From Hyphomicrobiales bacterium (GTDB lineage: Bacteria; Pseudomonadota; Alphaproteobacteria; MED-G09): 64,000 nt of DNA. This document shows, piece after piece, positions 45,014 to 54,404 of this stretch. The notes under the pieces are model-generated. The model was not told the origin of the DNA, did no database searches, and was given only the letters and a program-made list of their open reading frames with translations. The position numbers and the translations under genes were made by a program. The stretch covers positions 1 through 64,000 of the forward strand of contig JAOLDG010000005.1 in assembly GCA_028339975.1 (NCBI GenBank), written 5' to 3'. Position 1 is the stretch's first letter. Each line of letters begins with the position of its first letter.

Positions 45014-46144
45014 ATGATACCAAAAATTGATCTTGATATTCATAATCCTTCAAAGAAAGGAAGGGTGGTTGTGGCCATGTCCGGTGGAGTAGATTCTTCT
45101 GTGGCAGCAGCTCTTGCCAAGTCGTCAGGTTATGAAACCATTGGAATTACTCTTCAGCTTTATGATTCTGGATCGTCACCAAAGAAGAAGGGGTCGTGTT
45201 GTGCTGGCCAGGATATCTATGATGCTAAAAAAGTAGCTTCATTGTTAGATATTCCGCATTATGTCCTAGACTATGAGAAGATTTTTAAAAAAAAAGTAAT
45301 TGATGATTTTGCTCTTTCCTATGAAAGAGGTGAAACTCCTATTCCTTGCGTATTGTGTAACGAAAAGGTTAAATTTGATGATCTTTTTAAGGTTGCTAAA
45401 GACCTTGATGCAGATGCACTTGTTACAGGACACTATATATCTTCGCATAAAGGAAGAATGGGACGAGCAATGTATCGAGCAAAGGATATTGAAAGAGATC
45501 AGAGCTATTTTTTATTTAAAACTACAAGAGAGCAGCTCGATTTCCTTCGGTTTCCTTTGGGAAGTTTTACCAAGCCAGAGATACGTAAAATAGCTGAAGA
45601 AATAGGTTTGGAGGTTTCGCAGAAGCCCGATAGCCAAGATATTTGTTTTGTTCCAGATGGTAAATACACGAGTGTTTTATCAAAATTAAAACCCGAGGGT
45701 TATAAAAAAGGTAACGTTGTGTCAAAAGGCGGCGATTTCCTGGCTGAGCATAATGGTATTGTTAATTTTACAATTGGACAACGAAGAGGTTTAGGCCTTG
45801 CTGTTGGAGAACCATTGTATGTAATAGATATTAATCCAATTACATTGGATGTGACCGTCGGATCCAAGGAAGACTTAAAAAAAGAAATTCTGCATCTGCG
45901 TGATGTAAATTGGATAGGTGATGATGAGTTTATTAATCAAACCTATAAAGTTAAAGTTAAAATTGGTTCAACTCTCAATCTTGAAGGTGCTGATCTTGTT
46001 TCTACTAAAGATAGTGTGAGTGTAAAATTAGACTCTGGAATAAGAGAAGGTATTTCTCCAGGCCAAGCTTGCGTATTTTATGATAATCAAAATTCATCTC
46101 GTGTTTTAGGAGGAGGCTGGATTTATGATAATCGTTTATCTTGA
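45014..46144 (+). CDS. mnmA: tRNA-specific 2-thiouridylase MnmA
   Basis: MnmA adds sulfur to U34 of tRNA-Lys, -Glu and -Gln. The 376-residue protein has the PP-loop VVVAMSGGVDSSVAAA near residue 18, GSCCAGQDIYDAKKVA near 59, the catalytic cysteines in TPIPCVLCNEKVKF near 110 and PDSQDICFVPDGKY near 207, and a C-terminal barrel with FTIGQRRGLG near 246. Length is typical. It precedes a tRNA-Met gene in the same direction. Confidence 0.95.
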   Translation: MIPKIDLDIHNPSKKGRVVVAMSGGVDSSVAAALAKSSGYETIGITLQLYDSGSSPKKKGSCCAGQDIYDAKKVASLLDIPHYVLDYEKIFKKKVIDDFALSYERGETPIPCVLCNEKVKFDDLFKVAKDLDADALVTGHYISSHKGRMGRAMYRAKDIERDQSYFLFKTTREQLDFLRFPLGSFTKPEIRKIAEEIGLEVSQKPDSQDICFVPDGKYTSVLSKLKPEGYKKGNVVSKGGDFLAEHNGIVNFTIGQRRGLGLAVGEPLYVIDINPITLDVTVGSKEDLKKEILHLRDVNWIGDDEFINQTYKVKVKIGSTLNLEGADLVSTKDSVSVKLDSGIREGISPGQACVFYDNQNSSRVLGGGWIYDNRLS

Positions 46145-46186
46145 CATCTCATGTTTAACAGCATTATTGAACTATATAAACTTTGT

Positions 46187-46263
46187 GGCGGGGTAGCTCA
46201 GTTGGTTAGAGCAGCGGAATCATAATCCGCGTGTCGGGGGTTCAAATCCCTCCCCCGCTACCA
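46187..46263 (+). tRNA. tRNA-Met (anticodon CAT), elongator type
   Basis: A full 77-base cloverleaf. The acceptor GGCGGGG pairs with CCCCGCT (first pair G-U), the D arm is GCTC...GAGC, the anticodon stem GCGGA/TCCGC encloses the loop ATCATAA with anticodon CAT, the T arm encloses TTCAAAT, and a 3' ACCA is encoded. The sequence matches the usual alphaproteobacterial elongator Met tRNA. A C34-lysidine tRNA-Ile2 also has CAT, but the body fits Met better. Confidence 0.92.
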
Positions 46264-46327
46264 AATAACGTATTCAAAAGCATTAATACTGGGATATTAA
46301 AATTAACTTATGCACCAAGGATAAAAG

Positions 46328-47074
46328 ATGAATGATAGACTTTTGAATCTTGAAGGTACTTCGAATTTTAGAGACTTAGGTGGTTATGAAACAGGCAATG
46401 GAATGAGATTAAGAAAAGGTCTTATTTATAGATCTGATAGCCTTTCTTACTTAACGCAGAGCGATTTTCAAAAAATTCAAAAAATTGGTATTAAAACTGT
46501 ATGTGATTTTAGAAGCGAAATTGAAATGAAAGATTCTCCTTCGCCTTTTAGTTCTAAAACTTCACCTCGCTTATTTCATTTACCTATTAAAACACTTGGT
46601 ACCCAGGACTTAAAAGAGCTGGCAACAAAAGAAAATGTAACTAGCCAAGAGTTAGCTGATGAGCTGCAAGATCATTATACTTTGTATGTAAATCAGCATA
46701 AAAATACATATTCTAAATTCATCAATATGATTGCTAATGAAGAAATACCTATAGTTTTTCATTGTTTTGCTGGAAAGGACCGCACTGGATATGGAGCTTT
46801 GCTCTTTTTAAGTATTATTGGAGTAAAAAAAGAAACAATAATTGAAGATTATCTTTTAACTAATAAATTTTTCAAAGGCCCAAGAATAAATGAATCTTGG
46901 CGTAATGACAGTTCCGAACTTCTTAAACCTTTATTTGAGGCACGAACCAATTATATAAACGCTGCTTTTAATGAAATTTATAATAAATATGACAAAGTTG
47001 AAGATTTTGTTATTAAGGAGCTAGGTATTGACGTTAAAACAATAGACACCATAAAAGAAAGAGTATTGGAATAA
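46328..47074 (+). CDS. Tyrosine-protein phosphatase of the MptpB/lipid-phosphatase-like family
   Basis: A 248-residue cysteine phosphatase. It begins with GTSNFRDLGGYETGNG, typical of MptpB-like tyrosine/triple-specificity phosphatases, has VCDFRSEIE near residue 60 and the catalytic P-loop HCFAGKDRTGYG near 140 (Cys and Arg of CX5R). An AAGGATAAAAG site precedes ATG 46328. Substrates may be phosphotyrosine or phosphoinositide-like, but nothing local tells which. It is convergent with the small gene that follows. Confidence 0.88.
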   Translation: MNDRLLNLEGTSNFRDLGGYETGNGMRLRKGLIYRSDSLSYLTQSDFQKIQKIGIKTVCDFRSEIEMKDSPSPFSSKTSPRLFHLPIKTLGTQDLKELATKENVTSQELADELQDHYTLYVNQHKNTYSKFINMIANEEIPIVFHCFAGKDRTGYGALLFLSIIGVKKETIIEDYLLTNKFFKGPRINESWRNDSSELLKPLFEARTNYINAAFNEIYNKYDKVEDFVIKELGIDVKTIDTIKERVLE

Positions 47075-47075
47075 G

Positions 47076-47300
47076 TTATTCTTCCCTAACAAAAGTAACA
47101 GCATAATATTCTTTACCATCAAACAAATCTTTAGCCTCTTCAACACCCTCGATCATTTGGAACTTTCTTGGAACGATTGTTCCTTCCATTCTATATCCTC
47201 TAGCGCTCATATTTTTTCTATGAAATTCCATAGCTGCAGGAGTAAAATCTTTAGCTAAAACGGTTATTCTTTCTGTTTTTTTATCATTATTTGAGTTCAT
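47076..47300 (-). CDS. Small unknown protein
   Basis: A 74-residue protein I cannot assign. It is soluble and charged, with LAKDFTPAAMEFHRKNMSAR near 15 and a C-terminal KEYYAVTFVREE that looks like a beta-strand. A GAGAG site lies before the ATG at 47300. It follows a 2-hydroxyacid dehydrogenase and an SDR on the same strand with a 38-base gap and may be co-transcribed. Amino-acid composition looks normal, so I judge it a real gene. Confidence 0.6.
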   Translation of the reverse strand: MNSNNDKKTERITVLAKDFTPAAMEFHRKNMSARGYRMEGTIVPRKFQMIEGVEEAKDLFDGKEYYAVTFVREE

Positions 47301-47338
47301 TTTTATCTCTCTTGTTAAAATTACAATACCATAAAATT

Positions 47339-48367
47339 TTATTTTTTTCCGTAAAAAACAAAACCAGGTGGTTTTTTTCCTTTTTTAAATTCTATTAAAT
47401 TCTTTAAAATTGAATTCGATCGTCTTTTATCTGAATTCATTGTATGCGCAGAATTATGTGGAGTCATTATAACATTATCTAATTTATGGAAAGGAAAATC
47501 TGATGGCCGAGGACTCTTCTTGGGTTTGGATCCAGGTTTAGGCCTATCTGGATAAATCCACCAAGTATCTATTGCAGCACCAGCAATCACTTTCTCTCTT
47601 AAACAATTAAATAGATCTTCCTCATTACAAACATCACCTCTAGCAACATTAATAATAAAGCTTTCTTTTTTCATTTTAGAGAGAGACTTTTTATTTATAA
47701 TGCCTCTAGTAGTATCATTAAGGTCGCAAGCAAGAACTAAAAAATCACTTTTACCTAACATAATATCCAACTCACTAATTCCACCGTGCCAATCTAAATA
47801 TTTAGGTTTTTTTACTTTTAATTCTCTATTGATTCCGTATGTCTGCATTCCAAGTGATTTTGCTCTTTTGGAGGCTTCGGCGCCTATTTGTCCATAACCT
47901 AAAATCCCTAGTGTTTTTTTAGAAACTTCATTATGCATACTTTTTGGATCAGATAATGTTCCAGTTTTTTCCCAAGAACCAGATTTAAAATTATTATGAG
48001 TTGATATAAGATCCAAGCTTAAAGCTAATACTGTTCCAATAATATATTCAGCCATTGCCTGCTCATGTCCTGCAGCATTAGCTACCATTAATGTTTTTGG
48101 TAATAATTCTGGGTTAAGCCATTCTACACCAGCAAAGGGAATTTGAAGTAATTGAAGATTTTTAGACGAAGATATATATTTAAAAATATTACCATAAATT
48201 AAGGCATCTGAGCCTATTACTGCAACATCTGCAATTTTAAGAAGTTTAATTAAAATTTCTGAGCTTTCAGATGGATTCCAATTATAAATACGCCAGGATT
48301 TATCAAGACCTTTTTCAAGATCGTCTTGAACAGCTTTACCTTTTTTTCCAAGAATTAAAAGATTCAT
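47339..48367 (-). CDS. D-isomer-specific 2-hydroxyacid dehydrogenase
   Basis: A 342-residue NAD(P)-dependent dehydrogenase with GILGYGQIGAEASKRA near residue 152, the Arg of NVARGDVCNEEDL near 238 and the catalytic His in MTPHNSAHTM near 307. The family reduces 2-oxoacids or oxidises D-2-hydroxyacids. An insertion of basic, proline-rich residues (PDRPKPGSKPKKSPRPSD, about 278-295) before the catalytic His is unusual. The SDR gene lies seven bases upstream on the same strand, so the pair is probably one operon. The substrate is unknown. Confidence 0.87.
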   Translation of the reverse strand: MNLLILGKKGKAVQDDLEKGLDKSWRIYNWNPSESSEILIKLLKIADVAVIGSDALIYGNIFKYISSSKNLQLLQIPFAGVEWLNPELLPKTLMVANAAGHEQAMAEYIIGTVLALSLDLISTHNNFKSGSWEKTGTLSDPKSMHNEVSKKTLGILGYGQIGAEASKRAKSLGMQTYGINRELKVKKPKYLDWHGGISELDIMLGKSDFLVLACDLNDTTRGIINKKSLSKMKKESFIINVARGDVCNEEDLFNCLREKVIAGAAIDTWWIYPDRPKPGSKPKKSPRPSDFPFHKLDNVIMTPHNSAHTMNSDKRRSNSILKNLIEFKKGKKPPGFVFYGKK

Positions 48368-48374
48368 TTTTTGC

Positions 48375-49139
48375 CTAAGAAATTGTTACGCCACCATCAA
48401 TAATAATATTTTGGCCTGTAGTAAATGCTCCTGCATTACTAGCTAAGTAAATTGCGGCTCCAGCTATTTCATCAGGTTCTCCAATTCTTCTTAATGGAGC
48501 CCGGGATGTAGTATTATGTAAAATCTCTGGATTATCCCAAAGTGCTTTTGCAAAACGCGTTTTAACAATACCTGGCGAAATACAGTTGGCTCTAATATTA
48601 TCAGGACCATGCTCAACAGCAATATTTCTGACTAACTGCATATCTGCTGCTTTTGAGATAGAGTAGGCGCCAAGCATTTCAGAGCCTTTCAATCCACCTA
48701 TTGAAGAAATTACGATGATAGAACCATCTTTCCTTTTTTTCATCTGAGGTAAAACAAGGTTGGACAGCCAGTGATTGGATTTAATATTAGCACTTAATAT
48801 TTTATCAAAGGCTTCGTCTGGGATATCCATCGATGAGCCAAAAAATGGATTTAAAGCCGCATTGCAAATTAATATATCAATACCTCCAAAGACCCTATTT
48901 GCTTGATCAACAAGATCTTCGAGCTGATTCTTTTCATTAATATTGCAAGGAATTGAAATAGCCTGATCTGGAAAACTTTTATTAATTTCATCTCTTACCT
49001 GAATACATATATCCTCTTTTCTACTTGAAATAACAACTTTAGCCCCATGCTCGGCAAACCTTTCTGCTATTGCCTTGCCAATACCTTTGGTTGAACCAGT
49101 AATTAGAGCTCTTTTTCCAGATAAATTAAATAAATTCAT
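48375..49139 (-). CDS. SDR-family oxidoreductase
   Basis: A 254-residue classical SDR with ITGSTKGIGKAIAERF near residue 13, CNAALNPFFG near 91, SSIGGLKGSEMLGAYSISKA containing YxxxK near 145 and a C-terminal GQNIIIDGGVTIS. A GGAGAAAAA site precedes ATG 49139. It resembles glucose/ribitol-type and 3-oxoacyl-type reductases, which cannot be told apart by eye. It is transcribed ahead of the 2-hydroxyacid dehydrogenase. Confidence 0.88.
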   Translation of the reverse strand: MNLFNLSGKRALITGSTKGIGKAIAERFAEHGAKVVISSRKEDICIQVRDEINKSFPDQAISIPCNINEKNQLEDLVDQANRVFGGIDILICNAALNPFFGSSMDIPDEAFDKILSANIKSNHWLSNLVLPQMKKRKDGSIIVISSIGGLKGSEMLGAYSISKAADMQLVRNIAVEHGPDNIRANCISPGIVKTRFAKALWDNPEILHNTTSRAPLRRIGEPDEIAGAAIYLASNAGAFTTGQNIIIDGGVTIS

Positions 49140-49234
49140 TTTTTCTCCTTTAATATCTGATAAGAATAACAGAGTTTAAAACTAAATGAAGCCAATAGTT
49201 GACGAATACGCAACAGTATAATAGTGAATCCTTA

Positions 49235-50083
49235 ATGACGATTGAAATAAAAAAACCTATTAAAATTAATAATTTTTCAGAAATAGATGAAAAATATGAT
49301 TCTATAATTTGTGATATTTGGGGCGTTATTCATAATGGTCAAGAATTATTTAAATCAAGTATTGAATGTTTATTAAAATATAAAAATATCGGTTACCCAG
49401 TAATACTGGTATCTAATGCGCCACGTCCCAGTAGTGAAATTAAAATCATTTTAAAAAAAATGGGTCTTAGTGAAAAGTGCTATGATAAAATCATTACATC
49501 AGGTGATTTAACTCAAAAAATTTTAAATGATGGAAATCTAGGCTCTAATTGCTATCATATTGGACCAGATAGGGATCTTAATGTATTCGATGGCGTTAAT
49601 GTTAAGAGGGTAGATTTTGATAGCGCAGACTTTATTTTTGTAACAGGCCTATATGATGATGAAAATGAGAATGACGAGAGTTACCTACCATTGCTTCAAG
49701 AGGCCAAAAAAAGAAACCTTAAACTCTTATGCGCAAACCCAGATATTTGGGTTCAACGTGGAAAAGATTTAATTCCTTGTGCAGGTGCAATATCTCAAAA
49801 GTATCAATCTATTGGAGGAAATAGTATAAATATTGGCAAGCCATTTGCTCCTATTTTTGATGAAGCTGTTAAGCAAATTAAACTTATTTCTGGAAGAGAT
49901 GCTAACTCCACAATTGTTATCGGTGATGGAATTGATACAGATATAAAGGGAGCAAATAACTATAATCTTGATAGTTTATTGACCTTAGGTGGCCTTTTCT
50001 CTGGTCAAAAAACAGAGGATATAATGGAATCAATTAATAAAAAGAGTGTTTTCCCAACTTACTATATCAACGAATTAGTATAA
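49235..50083 (+). CDS. HAD class-IIA hydrolase (TIGR01459-like, NagD-related)
   Basis: A 282-residue HAD phosphatase from ATG 49235; a TTG at 49199 would add an unlikely extension. The nucleophile motif is CDIWGVIHNG near residue 23, then LVSNAPRPSSEI near 55 (motif II), GKPFAPIFDEAV near 204 and VIGDGIDTDIKGANNYN near 229. Alphaproteobacteria commonly carry this family just before ribF, as here. The substrate is not established; nucleotide or sugar phosphates are typical for the class. Confidence 0.88.
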   Translation: MTIEIKKPIKINNFSEIDEKYDSIICDIWGVIHNGQELFKSSIECLLKYKNIGYPVILVSNAPRPSSEIKIILKKMGLSEKCYDKIITSGDLTQKILNDGNLGSNCYHIGPDRDLNVFDGVNVKRVDFDSADFIFVTGLYDDENENDESYLPLLQEAKKRNLKLLCANPDIWVQRGKDLIPCAGAISQKYQSIGGNSINIGKPFAPIFDEAVKQIKLISGRDANSTIVIGDGIDTDIKGANNYNLDSLLTLGGLFSGQKTEDIMESINKKSVFPTYYINELV

Positions 50084-50122
50084 TAAATGTTATAGTAAAG
50101 GTTATTTAACGGTAATGATGTG

Positions 50123-51049
50123 ATGAAAATTTTTAGAAATTCTACTAAAGATTTAGAAAGCGCCAGAGGAGGCGTTTTTGCCTTAGGTAATTTTGATGGC
50201 GTTCACTTAGGCCATAAGGAAATAATTGCAAAAGCTAAAGCTATTAGTACAAAAAAAAATAGTAGTTCTGGAGTTTTAATTTTTGATCCACATCCAAGAA
50301 AGTTTTTTAGACCAGGGGATGAAAATTTCTTAATTTCTGATTTAAAAACTAGAGCTCATTTATTAGAAAAATGTGGCTTAGATTTTCTTGGTATTTTAGA
50401 TTTTGATAAAAAAATGTCCAATTTTTCGCCCGAAGACTTTGTCGAAAAGATTATTCATAGCGCAATTGGAGTGTCACATTTAATTGTTGGCTATAATTTT
50501 AAATTTGGAAAAGATAGAGCTGGCGATGTTAAGGTATTAAACGATATATGTAGAAAATTAAAAATTGAATTATCAATTATTGATAAAGTTGGGGACAAAA
50601 ATTATATTTTCTCATCCTCAAGCGTAAGAGAGCTCTTAAGAAATGGCGACCTAAAGAGTGCCAATAAAGTTATAGGCAGTAATTGGACTATAAAGGGCGA
50701 AGTCATAAAAGGTGATCAAAGGGGAAGGGAAATAGGATTCCCAACTGCAAATATTCTTATGGAGGGATGGATTGAGCCTTTATTTGGTGTTTATGCGGTA
50801 AATGTAGAGCTTAATGGCCTGTCTTATGGTGGAGTTGCGAATATAGGTACTCGTCCAACATTTGGTAAGTCTTCTCCTATTTTAGAGGTTCATTTATTTG
50901 ATTACTCAGGTGATCTATATGGAAACGATATTATTATTTCTTTTATTGACTTTATTAGAAAAGAAAAGAAATTTGATGGAATTGATTCATTAAAAAAACA
51001 AATATCAGTTGATTCAATAAAAGCGATTGAATTAATTAATAAAAATTAA
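50123..51049 (+). CDS. ribF: Bifunctional riboflavin kinase/FAD synthetase
   Basis: RibF phosphorylates riboflavin to FMN and adenylates FMN to FAD. The 308-residue protein has the nucleotidyltransferase motifs GNFDGVHLGHKEI near residue 22 and VGYNFKFGKDRAGD near 120, FSSSSVRELLRNGD near 160, and the kinase-domain motif GREIGFPTANI near 196 with GVANIGTRPTFG near 234. The start is ATG 50123, or GTG 50120 one codon earlier. It stands between a HAD phosphatase and ileS. Confidence 0.95.
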   Translation: MKIFRNSTKDLESARGGVFALGNFDGVHLGHKEIIAKAKAISTKKNSSSGVLIFDPHPRKFFRPGDENFLISDLKTRAHLLEKCGLDFLGILDFDKKMSNFSPEDFVEKIIHSAIGVSHLIVGYNFKFGKDRAGDVKVLNDICRKLKIELSIIDKVGDKNYIFSSSSVRELLRNGDLKSANKVIGSNWTIKGEVIKGDQRGREIGFPTANILMEGWIEPLFGVYAVNVELNGLSYGGVANIGTRPTFGKSSPILEVHLFDYSGDLYGNDIIISFIDFIRKEKKFDGIDSLKKQISVDSIKAIELINKN

Positions 51050-51075
51050 ATTGTTACTTTCTTAATAGGAAAATT

Positions 51076-53916
51076 ATGTCAGACGATAATAAAGATAAGG
51101 TAGATTATAAGGATTCACTTCTTTTACCAAAAACAGATCTCCCTATGCGGGCTAATTTACCTGAACGAGAACCTGGTTTTCTTGAGGTGTGGAAAAAAAA
51201 TGAATTATTTTCAAAATTAAGAGAATCTTCAACTAGCAAAGAAAAGTTTATTCTTCATGATGGCCCCCCTTACGCAAATGGAAATCTTCATATGGGTACT
51301 GCGTTAAATAAAATTTTGAAAGATGTGATTGTAAGGTCTAGGCAGTTAGATGGATTTGATGCCGAGTACCGACCTGGATGGGATTGTCATGGTCTACCAA
51401 TTGAATGGAAAGTAGAAGAAAAATTTCGTGATGAAGGAAAAAATAAAGAAGAAATTCCTATAAATGATTTTCGAAATGAATGTCGTCTTTTTGCAAAAAA
51501 TTGGATAGAAATTCAAAAAAAACAATTTATGCGTTTAGGTATTTTAGGAAATTGGTCGAATCCATACACTACAATGGAATTTTCTTCAGAAAGTATAATA
51601 GTTAGAGAGTTTCATAAGTTCCTAATGAGTGGTGACCTTTATCGGGGGTCCAAACCTGTTATGTGGTCAGTTGTTGAAAAAACAGCCCTTGCTGAAGCAG
51701 AAGTTGAGTATTTAGAGCATGCATCGCCAACTATATGGGTTAATTTTCCAATTCAAAGTAATGATGATGATTTGGTTGATTCAAGTATTTTGATATGGAC
51801 AACTACACCTTGGACTATTCCAGCCAATAGAGCAGTTGCTTATTCATCTAAATTTCAATATGGACTTTATAAGGTTTCTAGTACTGAGGAGGGAAGTCTT
51901 GCAACCTTAGGAAAAAAGATAATAATTAATTCTGCCCTTAAAGGTAATGTTGAGAAAGCCTCAAAGTCAGAATTAACCTTTGTTAAGGAAATAAGTTCAT
52001 TTGATAATATGCTATGTAGTCATCCATTTAAAGAAAGTGGCTATGATTTTGATATACCGATTTTAGAAGGTGACTTTTTAACAGAAGACGCGGGAACAGG
52101 TTTTGTTCACATAGCCCCTAGTCACGGTCAGGACGACTATGAACTAGCAATTAAAAATGGAATTGAACCACCTTTTATTTTAAATGATGAAGGGGTTTAT
52201 CTAGAAAATGTAAAATTATTTGCCGGTAAAAGAGTTTATAATTCAGACGGAACGCTTGGTGATGCCACTGGTTCAGTAATTTCTGAATTAATAAATTCAG
52301 GAAATTTGTTTGGCAAAGGTAAACTAAGACACCAATACCCTCATAGCTGGCGATCAAAAGCACCGCTTATTTTTCGAAATACACCGCAGTGGTTTATTTC
52401 TATGGAGAAAAATGGCTTAAGAGATAAATCTCTAAAAGCTATTGAAGAGGTCCAGTGGATTCCGGAGCGAGGTAAAAATAGAATTAAATCAATGGTTGAG
52501 TCACGACCTGATTGGGTTGTCTCTAGGCAAAGAGCCTGGGGTGTTCCATTAGCGATTTTTGTAAATAAAGAAACTGGTCAGCCGCTAAAAGATCAAGATG
52601 TAAACGATAGAATTTCTAAATCCTTTGAGCAAAAAGGCTCTGACGCTTGGTTTGATATTAAATCAGATCATTTTCTAGGTGATAAATATAATTCTGATGA
52701 GTGGGAAAAGGTTAATGATATTCTAGATGTTTGGTTTGACTCTGGGTCAACGCATGCATTTGTTTTAGAGGGTGAGGACGGCCTAGGATCACCTGCTAAC
52801 TTATACTTAGAGGGTTCCGATCAACATCGAGGTTGGTTTCAGTCATCTCTGCTTGAATCCTGTGGTACTAGAGGTAAAGCACCTTTTAAGCAGGTTCTTA
52901 CTCATGGATTTGTTATGGATAAGGATGGAAGAAAAATGTCAAAATCTCTAGGTAATGTAATTTTACCAGACGATTTGATAGACCAATACGGTGCAGATGT
53001 TGTTAGATTATGGGTTGTTTCTTCTGATTTTACTGAAGACCTTAGGGTTGGACAAGAAATAATGAAAGCCAATGTTGAGTCTTATAGAAAAATAAGGAAT
53101 ACATTCCGTTTTCTTTTAGGAAACCTTCATGAATTTAAGGATGAAGAGATTGTTCCTTATAATGAAATGCCTGAACTTGAAAAATACATACTTCATAAGC
53201 TATCAATTATTGATGAGAAAGTTAAAAAGAATTATAGAGAGTATGATTTAAAATCTGTTTTTCAGGATCTTTTAAATTTCTCAAACCTTGATTTATCTTC
53301 TTTTTATTTTGATATAAGAAAGGATACCTTATATTGCGATAGCCCAAATAGCTTGTCTAGAAGAGCGACAAGAACAGTTCTCGATATTATTTTTAACTAC
53401 CTTGTTGTTTGGTTTTCCCCTATTTTGTGCTTTACGACCGAGGAAGTATTGAGCTCTAGATTTCCTAATAATAAAAGTTCTATTCATGAATCAAGTTTTT
53501 CTGAAGTTAATGAGGAGTGGAATAATAAAGAGCTTTTTGCGAAGTGGGAAAAGATAAGATCTGTAAGAAAAGTAGTTACCGGTGCTATTGAATTGGAAAG
53601 ACAGGAAAAAAGAATTGGATCAAGCCTTGAGGCATTCCCTACTGTTTTTATTTCTGACAAAGAGTATTTGAAAATTTTTTCTGATATTGATTTGGCTGAA
53701 ATTTTTATAACATCTCAAGCTATCTTAGAAGAGGGTGATGGACCTTCAGATGCGTTTAGATTAGATGAAATGAAAATGGTTTCAGTAGAGTGTAACCTTT
53801 CAAATGGCAGAAAGTGCAATCGTTCATGGAAAATTCTTCCTGAGGTTGGAACAGATCCGGATTATCCCGACTTAAGTATAAGAGATGCAGATGTAATGAG
53901 GGAAATAAGTGGCTAA
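51076..53916 (+). CDS. ileS: Isoleucyl-tRNA synthetase
   Basis: A class-I synthetase of 946 residues. The HIGH-type motif is HMGT at about 72-75 in PPYANGNLHMGTAL, the editing domain has WTTTPWTIPANRA near 238, and the KMSKS loop DGRKMSKSLGN lies near 617. In the C-terminal zinc-finger region only RKCNRSWK remains, and the second cysteine pair is replaced (LSIRDAD), so this zinc site seems lost. AATAGGAAAATT precedes ATG 51076. No T-box leader is visible. lspA follows with an eight-base overlap. Confidence 0.96.
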   Translation: MSDDNKDKVDYKDSLLLPKTDLPMRANLPEREPGFLEVWKKNELFSKLRESSTSKEKFILHDGPPYANGNLHMGTALNKILKDVIVRSRQLDGFDAEYRPGWDCHGLPIEWKVEEKFRDEGKNKEEIPINDFRNECRLFAKNWIEIQKKQFMRLGILGNWSNPYTTMEFSSESIIVREFHKFLMSGDLYRGSKPVMWSVVEKTALAEAEVEYLEHASPTIWVNFPIQSNDDDLVDSSILIWTTTPWTIPANRAVAYSSKFQYGLYKVSSTEEGSLATLGKKIIINSALKGNVEKASKSELTFVKEISSFDNMLCSHPFKESGYDFDIPILEGDFLTEDAGTGFVHIAPSHGQDDYELAIKNGIEPPFILNDEGVYLENVKLFAGKRVYNSDGTLGDATGSVISELINSGNLFGKGKLRHQYPHSWRSKAPLIFRNTPQWFISMEKNGLRDKSLKAIEEVQWIPERGKNRIKSMVESRPDWVVSRQRAWGVPLAIFVNKETGQPLKDQDVNDRISKSFEQKGSDAWFDIKSDHFLGDKYNSDEWEKVNDILDVWFDSGSTHAFVLEGEDGLGSPANLYLEGSDQHRGWFQSSLLESCGTRGKAPFKQVLTHGFVMDKDGRKMSKSLGNVILPDDLIDQYGADVVRLWVVSSDFTEDLRVGQEIMKANVESYRKIRNTFRFLLGNLHEFKDEEIVPYNEMPELEKYILHKLSIIDEKVKKNYREYDLKSVFQDLLNFSNLDLSSFYFDIRKDTLYCDSPNSLSRRATRTVLDIIFNYLVVWFSPILCFTTEEVLSSRFPNNKSSIHESSFSEVNEEWNNKELFAKWEKIRSVRKVVTGAIELERQEKRIGSSLEAFPTVFISDKEYLKIFSDIDLAEIFITSQAILEEGDGPSDAFRLDEMKMVSVECNLSNGRKCNRSWKILPEVGTDPDYPDLSIRDADVMREISG

Positions 53917-54394
53917 AAAAGGATTTAATTTTAATTTTTTTATAATAATTTTAAATATTTTTTTGATTGATTTTTTTAGTAAATATTTTTTATTAAATTT
54001 CTTTGAGTTAGAAAACAAAGGCAGGATTTTTGTTACACGATTTTTAGATCTAGTTTTGGTTTATAATCCCGGCATTAGTTATGGTATTTTTAGTAACGGA
54101 GGGGAGATACAAAGAATATTTTTAATAGTCTTATCAGTAATAATAATAGCTTATTTGATTTATTGGATAAGGAGCTCTACCTCAAAATTTTTATCCTTCG
54201 GTCTTTGTCTAATTATTGGCGGAGCTTTAGGAAATATGGTTGATAGAATTATATACGGAAAGGTTGTTGATTTTATTTCTCTTCATGTTTTTGATTATTA
54301 CTGGTATGTATTTAATATAGCTGATATAGCAATAGTTTCTGGTGGATTATCTGTTTTAATGGTTTCTACAAAAGATTCTTTTAGAAATTCTTAG
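53909..54394 (+). CDS. lspA: Lipoprotein signal peptidase II
   Basis: LspA cleaves prolipoprotein signal peptides in the inner membrane. The 161-residue protein has four hydrophobic helices and both catalytic aspartates, in GGALGNMVDRIIYGKVVDF near residue 110 and FNIADIAIVSGG near 135. The start is GTG 53909, inside the last codons of ileS. The next gene encodes a lipoprotein, a natural substrate. Confidence 0.94.
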   Translation: MAKKGFNFNFFIIILNIFLIDFFSKYFLLNFFELENKGRIFVTRFLDLVLVYNPGISYGIFSNGGEIQRIFLIVLSVIIIAYLIYWIRSSTSKFLSFGLCLIIGGALGNMVDRIIYGKVVDFISLHVFDYYWYVFNIADIAIVSGGLSVLMVSTKDSFRNS

Positions 54395-54404
54395 TGAGGG
54401 TTGA

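Noticed and set aside
46187-46263. tRNA-Ile2 with lysidine-modified CAT anticodon
   Set aside because: The body of the tRNA matches alphaproteobacterial elongator tRNA-Met. The anticodon alone does not justify Ile2.
51050-51075. T-box or other leader before ileS
   Set aside because: Only 26 bases separate ribF and ileS, too short for such a leader.
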